A stretch of DNA of 64,000 bases from Prochlorococcus marinus bv. HNLC1 (GTDB taxonomy: Bacteria; Cyanobacteriota; Cyanobacteriia; PCC-6307; Cyanobiaceae). Shown piece by piece: positions 45,304 to 54,598 of this stretch (position 1 is its first letter; each line of letters begins with the position of its first letter). The notes under the pieces were generated by a model, which saw only the letters and a program-made list of their open reading frames with translations, was not told the origin of the DNA and ran no database searches. Position numbers and translations under genes: made by a program. The DNA is taken from the NCBI GenBank assembly GCA_000218705.1, contig GL947594.1, positions 647,876 to 711,875 on the forward strand, in the 5' to 3' direction.

Positions 45304-46662
45304 ATGAATTCTGAGAATAAGGTTCCAGTTACTATTCTTACAGGCTTTTTAGGATCTGGTAAAACTACTCTTCTTAATAGGATTTTAGGAGAGGAGCATG
45401 GAAAAAGAATTGCAGTCATTGAAAATGAATATGGTGAAGTTGGCATAGATCAGGGTCTTGTAATTGATGCTGATGAAGAAGTCTTTGAAATGTCAAATGG
45501 TTGTATTTGTTGTACTGTTCGAGGAGACCTCATAAGAGTTCTTGGTAATTTAATGAAAAGAAGAGATAAGTTTGACTATGTTTTAGTTGAGACTACTGGC
45601 TTAGCTGATCCTGGCCCTGTGGCTCAAACTTTCTTTATGGATGAAGAAATAAGTTCAGAATTTACATTAGATGGGATCGTTACTCTTGTAGATGCAGCTC
45701 ATATTGATCAACAGCTAGGACGCAGCAACGAGAGCTCTGAGCAAGTTGCTTTCGCGGATGTAATCGTTCTTAATAAGACTGATTTGGTATCCGATGAAGC
45801 ACTAACAAATATTGAATCAAGGCTGAAAGATATGAATCGTATGACTCGTATTATTCGAGCAAAGCAAGCAGATGTACCAGTAGAAACAGTTTTAAATCTT
45901 AGCGCTTTTGATCTTGATGAAGTCCTTAAAAGGAGGCCTAGTTTTCTAGAACCTGAATATCCTTTTGAGTGGAGTGGTGTATTTTCTTTGGAAGAAGGCA
46001 AGTATGAATTAATTCTTGAAGAAGGACCTGATCCAGAAATGTCTTTAGTGGCGATATTAGATCAAGGATGTACTGAAGATGAATTAAAGGAAGGTGCTGA
46101 ATCTTGTGTTAGATACTATGCAGAAGCTCCTGAAGAATTAACACCAAATAGCATTATCCCGTATGAGAAACATGTTAACTTGAATTTGCAAAGTCAAGGC
46201 AGTAAGAGATTTATCTTAGATCAGAAAAAATCTTCTAAAGTTGGACTTTTCACTCAACATACTGCAGAAGAATTTGAAATTAAGTTGAAGAGTTTAAATG
46301 AACCAAATTCTGGGAAAATTATATTACCTGAAAGTGAAAGAATATGGGTAGCAGAGCATGAACATGATGATGAGGTTGGTTCAATAGCAATCGAAAGAGA
46401 TGGGGATGTTGATCCTGAGAAATTAAATACTTGGATGGGTAAATTACTTGCTGAAAAAGGAGTTGATATTTTTAGAACAAAAGGTTTTATAAGTTATGCA
46501 GGGAATCCAAAACGTATAGTCTTCCAGGGTGTTCATATGTTATTTACAGCTCAACCAGATAAGGAGTGGGGTGATGAACCTCGAAAAAATCAATTGGTTT
46601 TCATTGGTCGAAATCTTGATGAAGAGCAAATGCAGAAAGATTTTGATAAATGTCTAATATAG
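45304..46662 (+). CDS. CobW/COG0523 GTPase, probable zinc chaperone, with inserted domain
   Basis: 452 residues from ATG 45304 (a TTG at 45283 would add 7). P-loop GFLGSGKTTLLNR, IENEYGEVGID, GCICCTVRGDL with the CxCC metal motif, ETTGLADPGP and NKTD mark a COG0523 GTPase. Residues about 221-325 hold a domain homologous to the ZnuA repeats: FEWSGVFSLEEGKYEL, DPEMSLV and LFTQHTAEEFEIKL. CobW_C follows, with VGSIAIERDGDVDPEKLNTW. A HEHDDE stretch lies before it. Likely delivers zinc under deficiency. Overlaps the WD40 gene by 13 bases. Confidence 0.88.
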   Translation: MNSENKVPVTILTGFLGSGKTTLLNRILGEEHGKRIAVIENEYGEVGIDQGLVIDADEEVFEMSNGCICCTVRGDLIRVLGNLMKRRDKFDYVLVETTGLADPGPVAQTFFMDEEISSEFTLDGIVTLVDAAHIDQQLGRSNESSEQVAFADVIVLNKTDLVSDEALTNIESRLKDMNRMTRIIRAKQADVPVETVLNLSAFDLDEVLKRRPSFLEPEYPFEWSGVFSLEEGKYELILEEGPDPEMSLVAILDQGCTEDELKEGAESCVRYYAEAPEELTPNSIIPYEKHVNLNLQSQGSKRFILDQKKSSKVGLFTQHTAEEFEIKLKSLNEPNSGKIILPESERIWVAEHEHDDEVGSIAIERDGDVDPEKLNTWMGKLLAEKGVDIFRTKGFISYAGNPKRIVFQGVHMLFTAQPDKEWGDEPRKNQLVFIGRNLDEEQMQKDFDKCLI

Positions 46663-47723
46663 AGCCATTTTCACCAAGAGGAATGCTCCATGAAGGTTGG
46701 AGCTCTGAGGTTGATGATTACGCAATTGTTTGTGGATGGGCAATGGGAGGAAAAATATTTGTTGTGGGTGACGCCGCTGGAGGTCTTTATGCTTTTGATT
46801 CTTTGAAAGGAAATACTATTTGGAAAAATGATAATGTTCACAAGGGAGGATTATTAGCAATATCTATAAATTTAGATGGAGATATTATTTCAACTGGCGG
46901 CCAAGATGGATGCGTTAGATTTTGGAGAAGTGAAGATGGAGAGGAAATAAAAAAAATAGAAATTGGTAAAGGATGGGTAGAACATCTCAAGTATTCTCCT
47001 GATGGTAAATATTTATCAGTAGCTCTTTCAAAGAATGCATACGTTTTAAATTCAGAAGGTCAAGAAATTTGGAGATCAGAAAATCATCCAAGTACTATAA
47101 GTGCCATAGCTTGGGCAACAAATAATGAATTGGCTACAGCTTGTTATGGCCAAGTGGCTTTTTACCAGATTAATAAAAATAAAATTAATCAAAAATTAGA
47201 ATGGCAAGGCTCGTTAATCTCAATGGTTATTAGTCCTAATGGGGATATTGTTGCTTGTGGTAGCCAAGATAATTCTGTACATTTCTGGCGTCGATCCACG
47301 GGGCATGATGCTGAAATGACAGGTTATCCCTGTAAGCCAAGTAATATCTCTTTTGATCATACTGGTACATTATTAGCTACAGGTGGAAGTGAAAGAGTTA
47401 CAGTATGGAGTTTTGAAGGGAATGGACCAGAAGGTACCATCCCAGGTGAATTAGGCCATCATACTCAACCTGTAACAAGTCTCTCTTTCTCAAATAAAGG
47501 AATGCTTGTCGCCTCTGGATCTAGGGATGGTTCAGTTGTAGTGAGTTTTCTAGAGAAAAATGGGAATGGTAATCCTGTGGGAGCAGCATTCTCTGGGAAT
47601 TCTGTCTCCGCAATTGCATGGCGACCAGACGATTGTGCAATTGCCGCTGTTAATTCTGAAGGTGGAATAAATTTATGGAACTTTAAAGTTAGAACTGAGC
47701 TTTCATCAAAAGGATTTGCATAG
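46650..47723 (+). CDS. WD40-repeat protein
   Basis: 357 residues. Repeats end in patterns such as GGQDGCVRFWRSEDG, GSQDNSVHFWRRSTG, GGSERVTVWSFEG, GSRDGSVVVSF and AAVNSEGGINLWNF, giving a probable seven-blade propeller. No signal peptide, so cytoplasmic. It starts inside the end of the CobW gene and is therefore translationally coupled, suggesting it works with that GTPase in zinc homeostasis as a scaffold or target. Confidence 0.88.
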   Translation: MSNIEPFSPRGMLHEGWSSEVDDYAIVCGWAMGGKIFVVGDAAGGLYAFDSLKGNTIWKNDNVHKGGLLAISINLDGDIISTGGQDGCVRFWRSEDGEEIKKIEIGKGWVEHLKYSPDGKYLSVALSKNAYVLNSEGQEIWRSENHPSTISAIAWATNNELATACYGQVAFYQINKNKINQKLEWQGSLISMVISPNGDIVACGSQDNSVHFWRRSTGHDAEMTGYPCKPSNISFDHTGTLLATGGSERVTVWSFEGNGPEGTIPGELGHHTQPVTSLSFSNKGMLVASGSRDGSVVVSFLEKNGNGNPVGAAFSGNSVSAIAWRPDDCAIAAVNSEGGINLWNFKVRTELSSKGFA

Positions 47724-47837
47724 ATATTTATTAATAAAAATATTTTAAATTATTCATATGCTTGGTTTGTATAAATAATGCAAATAGATTTTAGTTATAA
47801 ATTTTGAAATTTTTAAAAATTAGAAGATAATCAAAAT

Positions 47838-48893
47838 ATGAAATTAAAGTTATTTGAATTTTATTTATTAAAAGAATATCTGAGACCTTGGTTAGGGCTT
47901 ATTTCCTCACTATTCTTTTTATTTTTTCTAGGAGCAATTGGATATCGCTTTACAGAGGGATGGGATTGGGGTGATTGTTTATGGATGGTTCTAATAACAG
48001 TTAGTACAATCGGTTTTGGAGAAGTTCAGCCATTGAGCCCTGAGGGAAGGATTGTAACACTTTTAATTATTGTAGCTGGACTTATATTTGTTCAATTTAC
48101 TTTTCAAAAAGCTGTTAGATTATTTGAATTAGGTTATTTTCAAAGAGTAAATGAATTACGCTTTAAAAGAATTCTTAGAAAAATGAAAGATCATGTAATC
48201 TTGTGCGGATATGGGAGAGTTGGGCAAGAAATATCTAAGCAAATAAAAACACAAAATATACCAATAGTTGTTGTTGAAAATGATACTGATAGAAAAAAAA
48301 TTGCTGAAGAAAATGGCTTGGAGGTTTTATTCGCAGATGCAACACTTGATGAAACATTAAATTTAGCTGGTTTAAATACCTGCAAAAGTTTGGTCGTAAC
48401 TCTTCCAAACGATGCTGCAAATTTATATGTGGTGTTGAGTGCAAAAAGTATTAGAAATTCTGTGAAAGTTATTGCTAGAGCAGGTACAGAGGAGTCTGCT
48501 AGCAAATTAAGGTTGGCAGGCGCAAATATTGTAGTAAGTCCATATATCGCAGCAGGAAGAGCTATGGCATCAATGGCCTTGAGGCCAATTGCTATTGATT
48601 TTCTTGATTTATTAGCAGGAAGTGAATGTGAAATAGAGGAATTCGAATTAAGTAATGATATAAGTCTTTTTGAAAATTCAGGGAAAAGGACTCTTTTAGA
48701 GTTGGGGATAGGGAAAAAAAGTGGTGCAAAAATTTTAGCTATTAAAGAGGATCAAAAATTAATAACTAATCCAGGAGGTGAATTTTTACTTCAACCAGGC
48801 CAAATTTTAATCACTTTTGGCAGCAGAGATCAGTTAGATACGCTTGCAGGATTATTAGGAAATCTTGTTACCTCCGCTGAACTTCTAAAATAA
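47838..48893 (+). CDS. potassium channel-like protein with RCK/TrkA-N domains
   Basis: 351 residues. Two membrane helices (about 20-38 and 70-90) flank a pore loop TVSTIGFGEVQPLS, where TIGFGE replaces the classical TxGYGD filter. A TrkA-N Rossmann domain (about 115-235) has HVILCGYGRVGQEISKQI, and a TrkA-C domain lies at about 255-345. It is a 2TM RCK-gated channel, predicted for K+; selectivity is inferred from the filter. Same strand as pstS downstream. Confidence 0.9.
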   Translation: MKLKLFEFYLLKEYLRPWLGLISSLFFLFFLGAIGYRFTEGWDWGDCLWMVLITVSTIGFGEVQPLSPEGRIVTLLIIVAGLIFVQFTFQKAVRLFELGYFQRVNELRFKRILRKMKDHVILCGYGRVGQEISKQIKTQNIPIVVVENDTDRKKIAEENGLEVLFADATLDETLNLAGLNTCKSLVVTLPNDAANLYVVLSAKSIRNSVKVIARAGTEESASKLRLAGANIVVSPYIAAGRAMASMALRPIAIDFLDLLAGSECEIEEFELSNDISLFENSGKRTLLELGIGKKSGAKILAIKEDQKLITNPGGEFLLQPGQILITFGSRDQLDTLAGLLGNLVTSAELLK

Positions 48894-49003
48894 TTTATAT
48901 CAATAAAATTTGATTAATATCAATATTTGATGTATTTCTTAATCTTTAATTTTTCTTACTTAGTCGGATGATATAAATAGAAGTCTTTACTCTAAGGGTT
49001 GTT
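48894..49003 (+). promoter_or_regulatory. pstS upstream region with possible Pho box
   Basis: CTTAATCT followed by TTA and ATTTTTCTTA (about 48938-48960) resembles a degenerate Pho box made of two direct half-sites (CTTAACCT type). The second half-site is poor, so the call is tentative. Confidence 0.35.
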
Positions 49004-49975
49004 ATGAGCATTTTTAAGAAAGCTCTCATTTTCTCTTCTGCAATTTCATTAATTTTTTCTCCCTCAGCGATAGCATCAAAAAGATTGAATGGTGCAGGTG
49101 CTTCATTCCCTGCCAAAATTTATACAAGATGGTTTATTGACTTTGCAAAATCAGGAGGTCATAAAGTTAATTATCAGTCAGTTGGTTCAGGTTCTGGAAG
49201 GAAGGCCTTTATTGATGAGACTGTAAATTTTGCTGCTTCTGACGATCCAATGAAAGAAGCTGATATAAAAAAAGTTAAAAGAGGTCTTGTTCAAATACCA
49301 ATGGTTGGAGGCACAATTGCCTTTGGATATAATTACGATTGCAATTTGAAGTTAACACAAGAGCAAGCTGTTCAAGTTGCAATGGGAATTATAAAAGATT
49401 GGAAGGAAGTAGGATGTAATTCAGGGAAATTAACTTGGGTCCATCGATCTGATGGATCAGGCACGACTAAAGCTTTTACAAATTCTATGGAGGCTTTTTC
49501 TGAGACTTGGAATTTAGGTACTGGTAAATCTGTTAAATGGCCTTCGGGAGTTGGAGCAAAAGGTAATTCTGGTGTCGCGGGTGTTATACAAAACACTCCC
49601 GGAGCAATTGGTTATGTCAATCAATCATATATAAAAGGTAATGTTAAAGCAGCAGCATTACAAAATCTTTCTGGAGAGTTTGTTGCTCCTAATATTGATT
49701 CAGGAGCAATAGCTTTAAATGGTATAACCCTCGATGAAAATTTAGCTGGTAAAAATCCAAATCCTACTGCTAAAGGGGCTTATCCAATAGCAACTTTAAC
49801 TTGGATACTTGCTTATGAAAAAGGTAATGGCAGAAATACTAAGGCAATTCAGGATACATTTTATAAATTGCTCAGCGATGAATACCAATCAAAAGCTCCT
49901 GCCTTAGGTTTCGTTCCCTTGAAAGGGGAAATATTAAAAAAATCAATTGATGCTGTTGGAAGAATAGGAAGGTAA
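49004..49975 (+). CDS. pstS: phosphate-binding periplasmic protein
   Basis: 323 residues. Signal peptide to about 25 (ending in ASA-like sequence), then the typical PstS start LNGAGASFPAKIYTRWF. Phosphate contacts: GSGSGRKAFIDE (about 61-72), FAASDDPM, HRSDGSGTTKAFTN. ATG at 49004. It binds phosphate and feeds PstCAB encoded 2.7 kb away on the same strand. Its 3' end overlaps the convergent arsJ gene by 33 bases. Confidence 0.95.
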   Translation: MSIFKKALIFSSAISLIFSPSAIASKRLNGAGASFPAKIYTRWFIDFAKSGGHKVNYQSVGSGSGRKAFIDETVNFAASDDPMKEADIKKVKRGLVQIPMVGGTIAFGYNYDCNLKLTQEQAVQVAMGIIKDWKEVGCNSGKLTWVHRSDGSGTTKAFTNSMEAFSETWNLGTGKSVKWPSGVGAKGNSGVAGVIQNTPGAIGYVNQSYIKGNVKAAALQNLSGEFVAPNIDSGAIALNGITLDENLAGKNPNPTAKGAYPIATLTWILAYEKGNGRNTKAIQDTFYKLLSDEYQSKAPALGFVPLKGEILKKSIDAVGRIGR

Positions 49976-51199
49976 TTTAGAACTAGTAAGCCAAGCAATA
50001 AAAATCAAAATAGATGAAGTATATAAACAATACTGCATACCTATAGTGGCATTTTTACCGAGCATAAATAATAAGCCAGATAGTAGGGTTCCAAATAATC
50101 TTCCCGCTGCATTAGCCATATAGTAATAACCAACATTTAAACTTACTTTCTCATTATCTGAATAAGCCAAAATCAAGTACGAATGAGTAGATGAATTCAT
50201 TGCAAAAATAAAGCCGAATATTATTAATCCAATAACAATTACAGGACCTAATGATTTATCACCGTTTAAAGCTCCAGCAATAAATAAAGGAATAACCGTC
50301 AAGATAAGTCCCCAAAATTGAACGGTAGTTTTTGTTGGGCTATTATTTTTCCCCCATACTTTTCTAAGTAATGGAGCTAATACTTGAAAGAAACCATAGA
50401 TTATTATCCATCCACCCAAGAATAGTCCTATTTTTAAATAATCCCATCCAAAAGAAATGTCTAAAAATACTGGAAGAGCTACTACAAACCAGACATCTCT
50501 TGCTCCAAATAAGAAAAACCTCGCACTTGAAAGAATATTTATACCTTTAGACTTTGAATAAAGGTCTTTAAAAATTGGCTTTCTTTTCATTTTCCCTGAA
50601 TCTTTAGGAAGACATAAAGTTAAAAAGAATGCGAAGCATAGACCTAAACCCATTATTCCAACTGCATTATTAAAGCCCAATAGCTTATATAAGAGCCCCC
50701 CTAAGAAGAAGCCAACACCCTTAAGTGCATTTTTAGATCCTGTTAAAATTGAAACCCACTTAAATAATTGTTTTTGACTATTTTGATTATTCTCTTCTGA
50801 ATCTGGAACTATTGATTTAACTGCACTTTTTGCACTCATTTTATTTAAATCTTTTGCTACCCCACTAAGCGCTTGGGCTAACATAACGTATGAGACGCTA
50901 AAGATTACTGACCAATTCTCTTTGACTGGAATCAGCATGAAAAGAGCAAGAATTTGCAGAATTGTTCCTATCCATAAAGTAAGTCTTAAACCATATCTTG
51001 CCCCTATCCAGCCTCCAAAAAGATTTGTAATTATTCCAAAAAACTCATAGAAAAGAAAAAGTAAAGCAATTTGCAGAGTTGAATAACCAAGTTCATGAAA
51101 ATGACCAACAACTAGTATTCTCAATGCACCGTCAGTAAGAGTAAATGCCCAATAGTTTGCGGTAACGACACTATATTGTTGAAGGCTAGATAACTTCAT
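49943..51199 (-). CDS. arsJ: organoarsenical efflux MFS transporter ArsJ
   Basis: 418 residues, about 12 membrane segments. Its position directly downstream of a GAPDH gene and near an ArsR gene, with VVTANYWAFTLTDGALRILVVGHFHELGYS and FEFFGIITNLFGGWIGARYG at the N terminus, fits ArsJ. ArsJ exports 1-arseno-3-phosphoglycerate made by the partner GAPDH, giving arsenate resistance. The assignment rests on context plus MFS features; the C terminus overlaps pstS. Confidence 0.88.
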   Translation of the reverse strand: MKLSSLQQYSVVTANYWAFTLTDGALRILVVGHFHELGYSTLQIALLFLFYEFFGIITNLFGGWIGARYGLRLTLWIGTILQILALFMLIPVKENWSVIFSVSYVMLAQALSGVAKDLNKMSAKSAVKSIVPDSEENNQNSQKQLFKWVSILTGSKNALKGVGFFLGGLLYKLLGFNNAVGIMGLGLCFAFFLTLCLPKDSGKMKRKPIFKDLYSKSKGINILSSARFFLFGARDVWFVVALPVFLDISFGWDYLKIGLFLGGWIIIYGFFQVLAPLLRKVWGKNNSPTKTTVQFWGLILTVIPLFIAGALNGDKSLGPVIVIGLIIFGFIFAMNSSTHSYLILAYSDNEKVSLNVGYYYMANAAGRLFGTLLSGLLFMLGKNATIGMQYCLYTSSILIFIAWLTSSKLPSYSSNSIN

Positions 51200-51204
51200 A
51201 AAAA

Positions 51205-52233
51205 CTAAAATTTATTTTCTTTTTCAATTACATAAGAAGTAAGATCTGCAAGCCTGCAACTATAACCCCACTCATTGTCATACCAAGCATAAACCTTTAA
51301 TAAATTTGAATTTACAACCATCGTTGAAAGTCCATCAATTATTGAACTTCTACTGTCATTTAAGTAATCAGCAGATACTAAGGGTCTCTCCTCGTATCCA
51401 AGAATACCTTTTAAGTATGTTTCAGATGCTTTTTTAAATTCATTATTTACTTGCTCTTCAGTTACTTCCTTATTTAATTCAAAAACTACATCAGTTAATG
51501 AGGCGTTTAGAAGTGGAACCCTTACTGCATGACCATTTAGTTTTCCTTGTAATTCAGGAAAAATTTCAGCAATCGCTTTAGCTGATCCAGTTGTAGTAGG
51601 TATTAAGCTTTGCATGCATCCTCTCGCTCTTCTTAAGTCACTTTTGTAAAAATCTACTGGAGATTGTGTATTTGTAACGTCATGAATAGTTGTTATAACC
51701 CCATGTTTAATTGAGAAATTTTCATTAACAACTTTTACTATGGGAGCCAAGCAATTTGTAGTACAGGATGCTGCTGTAATTAATTTATGTTTTTCAGGTT
51801 TATATAGGGCTTGATTAATTCCATAAACAATATTGAGTGCTTGTTCTCCTCCAACAATTCCTTTTACAGGACAGGCAACTATTACTTTTTTAATTCCAAG
51901 AGAATCAAAGTATGGATTTAATTCTTCGGGAGCTTTGTTTTTCCCTGTACATTCCAAAACAAGATCAACCGAAGATTTATTCCATGGAACATCAAGATAG
52001 TTCTTTATTGATGTAAAGGAAATTTTTTTACCTTCAATTATTATTTCGTTGTCATTCGAAGCTATATTTTTATTCCATTTACCATGAACAGAATCAAATT
52101 CTAGTAAATGAGATGCAGTTAAAGAATTCCCACTAATTTCATTTATATGAGTTATTTCTATATCTTTTCTTTCCCATAAAATTCTTAAAACTAACCTACC
52201 AATTCTTCCAAATCCGTTAATTCCAATTTTCAT
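51205..52233 (-). CDS. gap1: glyceraldehyde-3-phosphate dehydrogenase, ArsJ-associated
   Basis: 342 residues. Rossmann [14 protein letters not shown], catalytic cysteine in [12 protein letters not shown]-type [19 protein letters not shown] and the [12 protein letters not shown] terminus. 5 bases separate its stop from the arsJ start. Most cyanobacteria have a separate photosynthetic gap2; this copy's placement indicates it makes 1-arseno-3-phosphoglycerate for ArsJ, although a glycolytic role is possible. Confidence 0.92.
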   Translation of the reverse strand: MKIGINGFGRIGRLVLRILWERKDIEITHINEISGNSLTASHLLEFDSVHGKWNKNIASNDNEIIIEGKKISFTSIKNYLDVPWNKSSVDLVLECTGKNKAPEELNPYFDSLGIKKVIVACPVKGIVGGEQALNIVYGINQALYKPEKHKLITAASCTTNCLAPIVKVVNENFSIKHGVITTIHDVTNTQSPVDFYKSDLRRARGCMQSLIPTTTGSAKAIAEIFPELQGKLNGHAVRVPLLNASLTDVVFELNKEVTEEQVNNEFKKASETYLKGILGYEERPLVSADYLNDSRSSIIDGLSTMVVNSNLLKVYAWYDNEWGYSCRLADLTSYVIEKENKF

Positions 52234-52258
52234 AAAAACATCGAAACTGATTTATTAT

Positions 52259-52295
52259 ATATCAAAAATAATTGATATATCAATAAATTTGATAT
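52259..52295. promoter_or_regulatory. double ArsR-type operator
   Basis: Two inverted repeats share a middle half-site: ATATCAA-6-TTGATAT (52259-52278) and ATATCAA-5-TTGATAT (52277-52295). They sit in the spacer between divergent gap1-arsJ and arsR, where an ArsR dimer is expected to bind. Confidence 0.75.
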
Positions 52296-52347
52296 GTATA
52301 ATTAAATTTTTTAGGTTACCATTCAAATAGTTAATAATATTTCGGTC

Positions 52348-52665
52348 TTGTTAGAGCAACTTAAAAAAATTAACAGTAAACAGTTTATTGGGATAATGGA
52401 GTCTCTCTCTGATCCAATTAGAATAAATATTCTTGAATTAATGATGGGTGGTGAGATATGTGTTTGCGACATAGTCAAAGTTACAGGTTTGTCACAGTCA
52501 AAAATCTCTTATCACATAAAGATACTAAAAGATTCAGGACTTATTTCTGATAGGCAGGAAGGTAGATGGGTCTACTACAAACTAGATTTAGAAGTTTTAT
52601 CAGATATTAAAAGTTGGATGAGCAATTTAATTGAGTCATCATCGAATAAGAGAGCTTGTGAATAA
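52348..52665 (+). CDS. arsR: ArsR-family repressor
   Basis: 105 residues from TTG. Winged helix with GEICVCDIVKVTGLSQSKISYHIKILKDSGLI and the wing RQEGRWVYYKL. The CVC of the ELCVCDL-type As(III) site is conserved, and a third Cys lies at the C terminus (RACE). Divergent from gap1-arsJ and 80 bases upstream of pstC on the same strand, so it could also affect pstCAB. Confidence 0.9.
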   Translation: MLEQLKKINSKQFIGIMESLSDPIRINILELMMGGEICVCDIVKVTGLSQSKISYHIKILKDSGLISDRQEGRWVYYKLDLEVLSDIKSWMSNLIESSSNKRACE

Positions 52666-52745
52666 TCAAATATTAAAATTTTTTGATTTTTTTGAAAGTC
52701 TTTTTGCTCATTTAGTAGTAGATTTATAGAGTTATTCTTTTTTTA

Positions 52746-53696
52746 ATGGAAGAGAAATTAACTCTTTTCAAGAATCGTAAAAGATTCGGTATCGAAAAAA
52801 ATATAGATATTATCTTCAAGAATACTGCTTTAGTCTTGTCTAGCTTCGTAGCAATAATACTTTTAGGAATTATTTTAGTAGTTTTTTTTCAATCATTTGA
52901 ATCATTTTCTAAATATGGGTTGAAATTTCTTTTTACTTCTGAATGGAATCCAGTGAAGGATGAATATGGCGCTTTTGCAGCTATTTATGGAACCGTAATC
53001 ACCTCTTTATTTTCAATATTTATAACCATCCCACTCGGAGTTGGTACGGCAATTTTTATTACAGAAGATTTTGCTCCAAAAATTATAAGAGAGATAATAG
53101 GCTCATTTGTTGAATTACTTGCTGCAATACCATCGGTTGTTTTGGGATTGTGGGCAATATTTGTTATGGAACCTTTTTTTAGAGGATTCTTTGCTCTCCT
53201 TCATTCTTGGTTTAGCTGGATACCTTTATTTAGTTCAGAACCAACAGGTAGAAATTCTTTATTGGCAATATTAATTTTAGTTGTAATGTTATTACCAATA
53301 GTTACATCAATTTCTAGAGATACATTAAATCAAGTACCAAAGAAGTTGAGAAATGCAGCTTATGGAATAGGAGCTAGTAGATGGAAGACAATCTTTTCAG
53401 TGATCCTTCCAGCAGCATTATCAGGAATAATGGCAGGAGTCTTACTAGCTCTTGGTAGGGCTATGGGAGAAACTATGGCAGTAACTATGATCATTGGTAA
53501 TTCAAATGCTTTTAGTTGGTCTCTATTATCTCCCGGTTATACAATCTCCTCTATGCTTGCAAATCAATTTGGTGAAGCAGATGGAACTCAAGTCTCATCA
53601 TTATTTTATGCCGCTTTTATATTAATGATTTTATCTTTATTGGTAAATATATTTGCTCAGTTCCTTGTTAAAAGATTTAGTCTCAAATACAGATAA
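52746..53696 (+). CDS. pstC: phosphate ABC transporter permease
   Basis: 316 residues, about six membrane helices. AAIYGTVITSLFSIFITIPLGVGTAIF, ELLAAIPSVVLGLWAIF and LRNAAYGIGASRWKTIFSVILPAALSGIMAG, the ATPase-contact EAA loop, are typical PstC. 2 bases separate it from pstA. Confidence 0.95.
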   Translation: MEEKLTLFKNRKRFGIEKNIDIIFKNTALVLSSFVAIILLGIILVVFFQSFESFSKYGLKFLFTSEWNPVKDEYGAFAAIYGTVITSLFSIFITIPLGVGTAIFITEDFAPKIIREIIGSFVELLAAIPSVVLGLWAIFVMEPFFRGFFALLHSWFSWIPLFSSEPTGRNSLLAILILVVMLLPIVTSISRDTLNQVPKKLRNAAYGIGASRWKTIFSVILPAALSGIMAGVLLALGRAMGETMAVTMIIGNSNAFSWSLLSPGYTISSMLANQFGEADGTQVSSLFYAAFILMILSLLVNIFAQFLVKRFSLKYR

Positions 53697-53698
53697 AA

Positions 53699-54598
53699 AT
53701 GCAAAATCACAATCTCTTTTATCAAAACAAATCATCGCGAAATATAACCGATATATTTCTTACCTCAATATCTTTCCTTTTTGCTCTTTTTGCGATTCTA
53801 CCTTTAATTCTAGTTGTTTCCTATATTTTGTTTAAAGGAGGATCTCAAATAAGCCTTGATCTATTTACTCTTGAACCTAATCCTCCTGGAGATGAATTTA
53901 GTGCAGGAGGAATAAATCCCGCTCTTGTTGGGACATTAATAATAACTTCAATTGCCTCTTTAATTGCAATACCCATTGGAATGGGAGGTGGTATTTATCT
54001 TGCTGAGTATTCTAAAGGAGGTTTATTCGCTAGATTTATTAGATTTGGAGTGAACGTTTTAGCTGGAGTTCCTTCAATTATTGCTGGGGTATTTATATAT
54101 GCACTTATAGTTTCAACTAAAATAATATTTGGCAGTACTTACAGTGGCCTTGCAGGAGGTATCGCTTTATCTATATTAATGCTTCCATCAGTTATAAAGA
54201 CAACCGATGAAGGTCTAAAATTAGTACCAAATGAGTTAAGGCAGGCCTCTCTAGGCATTGGTGCAAGCATGTATACGACTATTTTGAGAATAACTCTTCC
54301 AGCAGCATTTAGATCAATCGCTACAGGAGTTGTGCTTGGGATTGCAAGAGCTGCAGGGGAAACTGCACCTTTAATTTTTACTGCACTTTTTTCTTATTAT
54401 TATGTATCCGGTTTTGAGGATTTATTTTACGAAATGGGTTCTCTTTCTGTCTTAATTTATAACTTCGCACTTGAACCTTATGATGTTCAAAATAAATTAG
54501 CTTGGGCAGCTTCCTTTATACTCGTATTGTCGATATTATTTGTAAATATATTTGCAAGGATCCTTGCGAACATAACAACTAAAGAAAAGAGGATATAA
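53699..54598 (+). CDS. pstA: phosphate ABC transporter permease
   Basis: 299 residues, six membrane helices. NVLAGVPSIIAGVFIYA, IALSILMLPSVIKTTDEGLKLVPNELRQASLGIGASMYTTILRITLPAAF and ARAAGETAPLIFTA define PstA. Its stop abuts the pstB ATG, one operon with pstC and pstB. Confidence 0.95.
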   Translation: MQNHNLFYQNKSSRNITDIFLTSISFLFALFAILPLILVVSYILFKGGSQISLDLFTLEPNPPGDEFSAGGINPALVGTLIITSIASLIAIPIGMGGGIYLAEYSKGGLFARFIRFGVNVLAGVPSIIAGVFIYALIVSTKIIFGSTYSGLAGGIALSILMLPSVIKTTDEGLKLVPNELRQASLGIGASMYTTILRITLPAAFRSIATGVVLGIARAAGETAPLIFTALFSYYYVSGFEDLFYEMGSLSVLIYNFALEPYDVQNKLAWAASFILVLSILFVNIFARILANITTKEKRI

